Assembly (NCBI GenBank): GCA_049669185.1
Contig: JBATKF010000248.1
Coordinates: 1 to 5,452, forward strand
From: Thiosocius sp049669185
GTDB lineage: Bacteria; Pseudomonadota; Gammaproteobacteria; Chromatiales; Chromatiaceae
Reading direction: 5' to 3'
Length of the DNA stretch: 5,452 nt
A program made the translations under genes and the position numbers. The notes below the pieces were generated by a model, which saw nothing but the letters and a program-made list of their open reading frames with translations, made no database searches and had not been told where the DNA came from. Positions 1 to 4,220 of this stretch are shown piece after piece; within the stretch, counting starts at the first letter, position 1, and the number at the start of each line of letters is the position of its first letter.

Positions 1-179
1 TCCTTGAGCCCGGCGCCGATCTGCGAGTCGCTCAGCGCCCCGGCGCCGGCGCCACTGGTCGCACCCGGTACGGTCTTCATCAGATCACCGGCCGATTTGA
101 ACATGTCGTCGAATGCCGCATTGGTCGCGCCCACCGCCAGCGCAGCCGTCAGACCGACGATGATGGATTTGGATCGCAT
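1..179 (-). CDS. DUF4197-type secreted protein, N-terminus only
   Basis: A frame with ATG at 179-177 runs off the left edge, giving 59 complete codons. Residues 1-21 (MRSKSIIVGLTAALAVGATN plus Ala) look like a signal peptide: a basic tip, a hydrophobic core, and likely cleavage before AFDDMF, so the product is probably periplasmic. A Gly/Ala stretch (TSGAGAGA, 41-48) follows, then LSDSQIGAGLK at the edge. That last motif resembles the start of the DUF4197 domain, which typically has an LS...I..GLKEAL pattern, and DUF4197 proteins usually have such a leader. TGGGG lies 6 nt upstream of the ATG, and an in-frame TAA at 200-198 rules out a longer start. The function of the family is unknown. It is separated from the che genes by 110 bp with possible terminator and promoter, so it is probably a separate transcription unit. 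The domain call rests on few residues. Confidence 0.7.
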   Translation of the reverse strand, partial: MRSKSIIVGLTAALAVGATNAAFDDMFKSAGDLMKTVPGATSGAGAGALSDSQIGAGLK

Positions 180-231
180 AGGATGCCCCAGGGTCTGTTA
201 TTCGGGGGGCATTGGTAACACTTTCCGACGC

Positions 232-246
232 GCAAACCAAGCGCCA
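232..246 (-). promoter_or_regulatory. Candidate sigma-54 (RpoN) promoter for the DUF4197 gene
   Basis: The coding strand reads TGGCGCT (246-240), four bases, then TTGC (235-232), against consensus TGGCACG-N4-TTGCW. The GG (245-244) and GC (233-232) are exactly 10 nt apart; TGGC and TTGC are perfect, with mismatches at consensus A, the following G, and the final W. Predicted start is near 220, giving a leader of about 41 nt before the ATG at 179. It lies just after a T-rich tract in a true intergenic gap. No good sigma-70 pair was seen here. Function is inferred from sequence only. Confidence 0.45.
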
Positions 247-247
247 G

Positions 248-275
248 AAAAGAAACTGGGGGCCGCGTGGGCGGC
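248..275 (-). terminator. Possible weak intrinsic terminator after DUF2802
   Basis: On the coding strand GCCGC (275-271), loop CCAC, GCGGC (266-262) forms a perfect 5-bp GC stem 14 nt after the DUF2802 stop. After six bases (CCCCAG, 261-256) it is followed by TTTCTTTT (255-248). The stem is short and the T tract is offset and interrupted, so efficiency would be modest. The position at the end of the che operon is the main support. Confidence 0.35.
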
Positions 276-289
276 TCACGAAGGGGCTG

Positions 290-700
290 TCAGGCGGTTT
301 CGCGCCGACCGTGCAGACGCAGGATCAAGTCGGCCTCGCTCTCGCTGAGACCAAGTTCCTCGATCAGTCGACTGGTGGCTGCGCCCTGCTGCACCAGGCG
401 AATCGCATGACTGTAGGGCTGATCGTCCGCTTGCTGGATGTCATAGGTCTCCTGGCGCTCGGTCAGGACCTTCTCGCGCGCCTGCAGACGGCGCATGCGG
501 CGATCCATCCCGACCGCGCCCGCGGTAAGCCCACTGATACTTTGGCTCACCAGCATCATCTGCTGCTGGAGCTGCGCCGCACGGGCGGTCTGCTCGACCA
601 GCCGATGATGCAGTACGGCCAGCCCGATGCAGGCAGCCACCCCAAACAGCAACGCCGACAGCGCCACGACAAGCGTCAGATCGAAGTCAAACATATTCAT
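290..700 (-). CDS. DUF2802 family membrane-anchored coiled-coil protein
   Basis: This 136-residue protein of unknown function is found next to cheW in polar-flagellar chemotaxis clusters (the PA1465-type position in Pseudomonas). The N-terminus has one membrane helix at about 8-30 (LVVALSALLFGVAACIGLAV). Next comes a Gln/Arg-rich helical, probably coiled-coil region, about 32-90, that would face the cytoplasm. A compact C-terminal module covers about 97-132 (SHAIRLVQQGAATSRLIEEL, then GLSESEADLILRLHG), which reads like a helix-turn-helix fold and is the DUF2802 core. The first ATG (700-698) overlaps the preceding small ORF by 14 nt; a second ATG two codons on (694-692) is also possible. A weak GGGT lies just upstream. 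It ends the che operon: a hairpin and a 110-bp gap follow. Family call is fairly sure; function is unknown. Confidence 0.85.
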   Translation of the reverse strand: MNMFDFDLTLVVALSALLFGVAACIGLAVLHHRLVEQTARAAQLQQQMMLVSQSISGLTAGAVGMDRRMRRLQAREKVLTERQETYDIQQADDQPYSHAIRLVQQGAATSRLIEELGLSESEADLILRLHGRRETA

Positions 701-860
701 CTACCCGGTGTACCTGATCGTCCGGCGGCGGTTGCCTGCGTTTTCGTCGCTTGTCAGGGGCGGGCGGCTGGCGCGGCCGATTGCGCGGCCCTGTGTCACG
801 CGCGGGATTCACCGGCAGCACCCTGCCGATATTGTCCGGTTGTTTGATCTCATCGCCCAT
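687..860 (-). CDS. Small Pro/Arg-rich hypothetical protein (57 residues) between cheW and DUF2802
   Basis: A short open frame starts with ATG 10 nt after the cheW stop and ends in TGA inside the next gene, overlapping its start by 14 nt. It begins MGDEIKQPDNIGRVLPV. The middle (about 20-45) is rich in Pro and Arg, including DKRRKRRQPPPDD (36-48), and the C-terminus is HRVDEYV. There is no signal peptide, membrane segment or known fold, so it is probably disordered and basic. It fills nearly the whole 170-bp cheW-DUF2802 gap, which would otherwise be empty within a tight operon. The ribosome site is weak (a GAG close to the ATG), so translation may be coupled to cheW. I do not recognise a family and assign no function; a role in the chemotaxis array or flagellar pole is only suggested by position. 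Confidence 0.6.
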   Translation of the reverse strand: MGDEIKQPDNIGRVLPVNPARDTGPRNRPRQPPAPDKRRKRRQPPPDDQVHRVDEYV

Positions 861-870
861 TGCTCGACGC

Positions 871-1362
871 TCACTCGCCCTGCAACACCGCCATTTCAGA
901 CCACTCCTCCTCGCTCAGAAGTTTGTTCAGATCGATCACGATCAGCAGATCATGCTCGCGACTGACGACGCCCTGGATGTAACGCGAACTCTCCTCGTTA
1001 CCGGTGTGCGGCGCGGGACTGATCTCGGATTCGCGCAGTTCAACGACCTCTGCGACGCTGTCGACCAGTATGCCGATCACCTGGTCCTCTGCCTCGATGA
1101 TCACGATCCTGCTGGCGTCGTCTTGCTCGGTGGCCGATAGTCCAAAGCGGGTACGGGTGTCGATCACGGTGACCACATTGCCGCGTAGATTGATGATGCC
1201 AAGCACGAATGCGGCTGCCCCGGGCACCGGCGCAATCTCGGTGACGCGTAGCACCTCCTGCACCTGCATGACGTTGATGCCGTAGGTCTCGTCCTTGAGC
1301 CGAAAGGTCACAAATTTGGTGACCGTACCACCCGCCTTGGTTTCCGCCGCCGCAAGATTCAC
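871..1362 (-). CDS. cheW: Chemotaxis coupling protein CheW
   Basis: CheW is a soluble adaptor that links CheA to chemoreceptors in the array and is needed for receptor control of the kinase. It has 163 residues, normal length. One CheW domain fills about 15-155: the first strands TKFVTFRLKDETYGINVMQVQEV (residues 15-37, shown in part), the diagnostic GIINLRG with Asn58, Leu59, Arg60 and Gly61, then VVTVIDTRTRFGL, and the closing YIQGVVSREHDLLIVIDLNK region. The start is GTG, backed by AGGGGG 9 nt upstream. It is the single-domain CheW, not the longer ParP type, because it lacks an extra N-terminal extension. It follows motD after 169 bp, so it may have its own promoter, and a small ORF begins 10 nt after its stop. 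Family is certain. Confidence 0.96.
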   Translation of the reverse strand: MNLAAAETKAGGTVTKFVTFRLKDETYGINVMQVQEVLRVTEIAPVPGAAAFVLGIINLRGNVVTVIDTRTRFGLSATEQDDASRIVIIEAEDQVIGILVDSVAEVVELRESEISPAPHTGNEESSRYIQGVVSREHDLLIVIDLNKLLSEEEWSEMAVLQGE

Positions 1363-1371
1363 GTTCGATGT

Positions 1372-1377
1372 CCCCCT
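1372..1377 (-). promoter_or_regulatory. Ribosome binding site supporting the GTG start of cheW
   Basis: AGGGGG on the coding strand lies 9 nt upstream of the GTG at 1362-1360. No in-frame ATG occurs nearby upstream, and the next Met is residue 32, well inside the CheW domain, so this site decides in favour of the GTG. Confidence 0.6.
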
Positions 1378-1429
1378 GTGCCCCCACGAGCCGTCAAAAC
1401 ATCGGCGCGGGAAATAACTAAAGGGTGAA

Positions 1430-1446
1430 AAGCACTAATCGTGCCT
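1430..1446 (-). promoter_or_regulatory. Candidate sigma-54 (RpoN) promoter for cheW-small ORF-DUF2802
   Basis: The coding strand reads AGGCACG (1446-1440), four bases, then GTGCT (1435-1431). The sigma-54 consensus is TGGCACG-N4-TTGCW, so there are two mismatches, with GG (1445-1444) and GC (1433-1432) exactly 10 nt apart. A T-run follows, also typical. Predicted transcription start is near 1420, about 58 nt before the cheW GTG. RpoN with FleQ/FlrC-type activators controls polar-flagellar genes in related bacteria. The same bases form a short dyad (GGCAC, GATTA, GTGCT) followed by four Ts, so a weak terminator is the competing reading. Confidence 0.5.
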
Positions 1447-1531
1447 ATCTTTGCGGGACACCAAGATCGTGCGCCGCCGATCAGCCGCTGGCGTTGCTAT
1501 CCAACGACCGGACGCGCGAGCGCCCAGGCGT

Positions 1532-2383
1532 TCACTGACGCTGCAGTGCCGGCCCTTCTGCCCAGGGGACATCGTGATCGATCACGGCCTCGGACTCGCG
1601 TTGGCCGGTAAGGACCACAATGGTGACGCGGCGGTTGGCCGCGCGGCCCACAGCGTCGCCGTTCTCGGCAATCGGCCGGTGTTCGCCCAGTCCGACCGCG
1701 GCCATACGCCAGGGCTCGATGCCGGCGCGTGCCAGAAAGTGCACGACACTGGCTGCCCGCGCGGCGGATAATTCCCAGTTCGAGGGGTATGCCGCCGTCG
1801 TGATGGGCACGTTATCGGTATGGCCCTCGACCTGAAGATGACTCGGGAGGCGCGAAAGGGTCTTGGCGATCTCCCGCAGGGCCCGCAGCGCATCGCGCGA
1901 CAGGCGCGCCTCGCCGGAGCTGAACAGCATGCGCTCCTTCATCTCGATCTCGATGCGATCACCGACCTGGTTGATACGCAGCAGATCGTTGTCCATGTAC
2001 TCCTGCAACGAAATCGCGATCTCATCGGCCACCCGCAGTGCCGCGCCATCCTCTTTAAAGCGCTCACCGAGGCCCGATGCGGCGCCCGCGGTTGCCGCAT
2101 CCCCTGGACCGGCTATGCCCTGGGGCGGCGCCAGCGGGCCGTCCGGCAGCGCCACCACATCGCGGGTAGGCTCGCCGACCTGAATGGGATCCTCGCTGCG
2201 CTGCACCTCGGCGAAGACCGAATTCAGCGTCTCTGACAACACCCGATACTTGCCTTCGTTGACCGACGAGATCGCATACATCACCACGAAGAAGGCGAAC
2301 AACAGGGTAATGAAATCGGCATACGAGACCAGCCAGCGTTCCAGGTTCTCGTGTTCTTCCTCGTGTCGACGTCGTCTCGCCAT
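1532..2383 (-). CDS. motD: Flagellar motor stator subunit MotD (MotB/PomB family, OmpA-like)
   Basis: This is the partner of MotC: it binds the ion in the membrane and anchors the stator to peptidoglycan. It has 283 residues. A basic cytoplasmic tip (MARRRRHEEEHENLERW) is followed by a single membrane helix, about 17-40, holding the ion-binding aspartate Asp23 in SYADFITLLFAFFVVMYA. Residues about 60-115 form a Pro/Gly/Ala-rich periplasmic linker. The OmpA-type peptidoglycan-binding domain covers about 145-258, with VEGHTDNVPI (185-194), NWELSAARA (202-210) and NRRVTIVV (250-257). A 25-residue tail with no recognised motif ends the protein. The coding strand reads TGAGGT across the motC stop, giving a Shine-Dalgarno 5 nt from the ATG and an 8-nt gap, so motC and motD are tightly coupled. 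Family is certain; MotD rather than MotB is inferred from context and sequence type. Confidence 0.94.
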   Translation of the reverse strand: MARRRRHEEEHENLERWLVSYADFITLLFAFFVVMYAISSVNEGKYRVLSETLNSVFAEVQRSEDPIQVGEPTRDVVALPDGPLAPPQGIAGPGDAATAGAASGLGERFKEDGAALRVADEIAISLQEYMDNDLLRINQVGDRIEIEMKERMLFSSGEARLSRDALRALREIAKTLSRLPSHLQVEGHTDNVPITTAAYPSNWELSAARAASVVHFLARAGIEPWRMAAVGLGEHRPIAENGDAVGRAANRRVTIVVLTGQRESEAVIDHDVPWAEGPALQRQ

Positions 2384-2391
2384 CCTTTACC

Positions 2392-3132
2392 TCAACGCAG
2401 AAAGCCCTGCAGGCGATTTTCGATCTGCCGTGGGTTCTCACCCTCGGAGATCGCGACCAGGCCCTCGATCACCAACTCGCGATAATGAGTCTCTTGCAGC
2501 ACATAGGCCTTGAGCTTGTTTGCCATGGGCAGCAGGAACAGGTTGGCCAGGCCGACGCCATAGATGGTCGCGACGAATGCGGTGGCGATGCCGCTGCCGA
2601 GCTTCGACGGATCAGACAGATTCTGCATCACATGGATCAGCCCCATCACCGCGCCGATGATGCCGATAGTCGGTGAATAACCGCCCATCGCCTCGAGCAC
2701 CTTACTGGCCTGCAGGTCGAATCGCTCGCGACTGTCCAGTTCGACCTCCAGGGTGTGTCGGATTTCGTCCGGCTCGCTGCCGTCGACCAACAGCTGCATG
2801 CCCTTGCGCACGAACAGGTCGGACTCTCCCTTGACGACGGCCTCGAGACCCAACAGGCCGTCCTTCCGCGCGACCTTGCTCCAATTGACCAACTTGTCGA
2901 GGGTGGTCTCCAGCGAGTGGCGCGGCGGCATGAAGACCATCCCCAGCATGCGCATGGTGCGCAGGAACACCTGCATCGGCGTCTGCAGAAGCACCGCCCC
3001 GACGGTGCCGCCCAGCACGATGACCATCGCGGGACCATTGGCCAGCGTCTCCAGATGACCGCCCTCGAGCCAGTTACCGCCGAGGATGGCAGCGAAGGCA
3101 ATGGCGACACCGATAAAACTGAGGAGATCCAT
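2392..3132 (-). CDS. motC: Flagellar motor stator subunit MotC (MotA/PomA family)
   Basis: This is the inner-membrane stator subunit that, with MotD, conducts ions and presses on rotor protein FliG to turn the flagellum. It has 246 residues, typical of the short MotC/PomA type. Four membrane segments are visible at about 2-19, 34-51, 152-172 and 182-205. The cytoplasmic loop between segments 2 and 3 carries Arg89, Lys90 and Glu97 (VARKDGLLGLE), matching the charged residues that contact FliG in PomA. Pro154 in GYSPTIGIIGAVMGLI matches the conserved proline at the ion path. The N-terminus MDLLSFIGVAIAF is the family's usual start and fixes the ATG. Only a close AGG overlapping the cheB stop precedes it, so translation probably depends on cheB. 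The position after cheB matches Pseudomonas motC. The driving ion cannot be read with certainty; the MotC group is usually proton-driven. Confidence 0.94.
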   Translation of the reverse strand: MDLLSFIGVAIAFAAILGGNWLEGGHLETLANGPAMVIVLGGTVGAVLLQTPMQVFLRTMRMLGMVFMPPRHSLETTLDKLVNWSKVARKDGLLGLEAVVKGESDLFVRKGMQLLVDGSEPDEIRHTLEVELDSRERFDLQASKVLEAMGGYSPTIGIIGAVMGLIHVMQNLSDPSKLGSGIATAFVATIYGVGLANLFLLPMANKLKAYVLQETHYRELVIEGLVAISEGENPRQIENRLQGFLR

Positions 3133-3136
3133 AGGC

Positions 3137-4177
3137 CTAGGTCAGCTCGCTGAGCGCCGACCCGATCTCGTCTAGCGGGATGACACGATCGCTGTGACCT
3201 CCCTTTACGACGGAGAAGGGCATACCGTAGACCACGCAACTTGCCTGGTCCTGGCTCCAGACTCCCGCGCCGCTTTGTTTGAGCAGGCGCGCGCCTTCGG
3301 TGCCATCGGCACCCATGCCGGTCAGCACGACCGCCTGCACCGCGTCTTGCAGTACGCGCGCAGCCGAGCCAAACAGGATGTCAACGCTGGGCTTGTACAA
3401 CTGCTCACCGCCCGGCATCACCCGCACCCTGAGAACGCCGCCGCGTCGCTCGACCAAGGTCTGCATACCGCCTGGCGCGATCAGTACCTGGCCGGCGACC
3501 AACGCATCGCCGTCGGCGGCATGCCGGACGCGTATCTGACACATCGCATCCAGCCGATCAGCAAAGGTGGCGGTGAACTCCGCCGGCATGTGTACCGCTA
3601 CCAGCACCGGGTGGGGGTAATCGGCTGACAATGCAGCGAGGACGCGTTGAACGGCGACCGGACCTCCAGTCGAGGCGCCGATAACGACCAGCTGCACCCG
3701 CGCCACCTGCCGACGTCCGCGGGCGCGCGGGCTCGGTCCGACACGCGGTTTCGCGGCATAGCGGCCGGACCTGCTGCGGGCAATACTGATCACGCGGTGT
3801 CGCAGGTTTTCGCCCACACTCGGACTGGCCGCGCCGTCGTTGCCGGCGCGATGTTTCGGCATGAAATCGACGGCACCGGCCTCGAGCGCCTCGAGCGTCG
3901 CGCTTGCGCCATCACGGGTCAGCGCTGAGAACATAATGATATCGGTCGGTCGCCGCTGCATGATCTCGCGCACCGCGGCGATGCCGTCCATCACCGGCAT
4001 GGCGACGTCCATGGTGATCAGATCCGGGCGCAGCTCAGCGGCCGCATCGACTGCCTCGCGACCATTGCCGGCCTCCCCCGCGATCTCGATCTCGCCGCTC
4101 TGTTCGAGTTCACGGCGTATGCGACCACGAAAGAAGGACGAATCGTCAACTATTAGAACCCGGACCTTGTCCGCCAT
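3137..4177 (-). CDS. cheB: Chemotaxis response regulator and protein-glutamate methylesterase CheB
   Basis: CheB removes methyl groups from (and deamidates) glutamates on chemoreceptors and is switched on by phosphate from CheA, giving adaptation. The protein is 346 residues, normal for the family. The receiver domain covers about 5-110, with acidic pair Asp11-Asp12 (VLIVDDSS), phospho-acceptor Asp57 in LITMDVAMPVMDG, and Lys108 in FMPK. An Arg-rich, probably flexible linker spans about 112-160. The methylesterase domain covers about 161-346, and the catalytic triad can be assigned as Ser169 in GASTGG, His196 in HMPAEFT and Asp291 in TGMGADG. The start ATG fits the conserved receiver N-terminus; no alternative start lies between it and the in-frame TAA at 4219-4217. 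The stop is 4 nt before motC, suggesting coupled translation. Confidence 0.98.
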   Translation of the reverse strand: MADKVRVLIVDDSSFFRGRIRRELEQSGEIEIAGEAGNGREAVDAAAELRPDLITMDVAMPVMDGIAAVREIMQRRPTDIIMFSALTRDGASATLEALEAGAVDFMPKHRAGNDGAASPSVGENLRHRVISIARSRSGRYAAKPRVGPSPRARGRRQVARVQLVVIGASTGGPVAVQRVLAALSADYPHPVLVAVHMPAEFTATFADRLDAMCQIRVRHAADGDALVAGQVLIAPGGMQTLVERRGGVLRVRVMPGGEQLYKPSVDILFGSAARVLQDAVQAVVLTGMGADGTEGARLLKQSGAGVWSQDQASCVVYGMPFSVVKGGHSDRVIPLDEIGSALSELT

Positions 4178-4215
4178 CTCTATCCAGGACTGTGTCGATC
4201 CGTCCTGCCTCCTTT
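4178..4215 (-). promoter_or_regulatory. cheB leader: strong Shine-Dalgarno held at a distance by a hairpin
   Basis: The coding strand of the cheA-cheB gap reads AAAGGAGG at 4215-4208, a near-perfect ribosome binding site. The only usable cheB start (ATG at 4177-4175) is 30 nt further on, and no ATG, GTG or TTG lies at normal spacing. Directly after the site comes CAGGAC (4207-4202), an 11-nt loop, then the exact complement GTCCTG (4190-4185). If this 6-bp stem forms in mRNA, the effective spacing falls to 7 nt (4184-4178). The sequence is seen directly; hairpin-shortened spacing is known from phage T4 gene 38; use here is inferred. A weaker GGA nearer the ATG could serve instead. Confidence 0.5.
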
Positions 4216-4220
4216 GTTAC

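Larger units (their letters stand above)
1363..1531 (-). other. motD-cheW intergenic region without parA/parC or parP
   Basis: This 169-bp gap has no convincing reading frame on either strand. In Pseudomonas and Vibrio, genes for a ParA-like ATPase (ParC) and a CheW-like adaptor (ParP) sit at this point; no trace of their motifs is seen. On the coding strand the gap contains a 5-bp dyad (CGTTG, 5-nt loop, CAACG) at 1506-1492, a short AT-rich patch at about 1411-1450 holding a sigma-54-type promoter match, a GCCGAT hexamer at 1406-1401 resembling half of a sigma-28 promoter, and the cheW ribosome binding site. Confidence 0.6.

Noticed and set aside
212..240. Sigma-70 promoter before DUF4197: TTGGTT, 17 nt, TACCAA
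   Set aside because: Each hexamer matches the consensus at only three of six positions, and the stretch overlaps a better sigma-54 match.
212..847. 211-codon open frame on the plus strand opposite DUF2802 and the small ORF
   Set aside because: It has no recognisable domain, and the opposite strand carries a membrane protein with family-like features in the same place.
1040..1387. GTG-started frame overlapping the cheW start on the minus strand
   Set aside because: It is a shifted frame of cheW with low-complexity Arg/Gly/His-rich translation; the CheW frame carries all the conserved motifs.
1399..1422. Sigma-28 (FliA) promoter before cheW: TTTAGTTA then GCCGATGT on the coding strand
   Set aside because: The GCCGAT part is good, but the -35-like element is a poor match and the spacer is 8 nt instead of about 11, so the sigma-54 match nearby is preferred.
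1492..1506. CGTTG-loop-CAACG dyad after motD as a terminator
   Set aside because: The stem is only 5 bp and no T-run follows.
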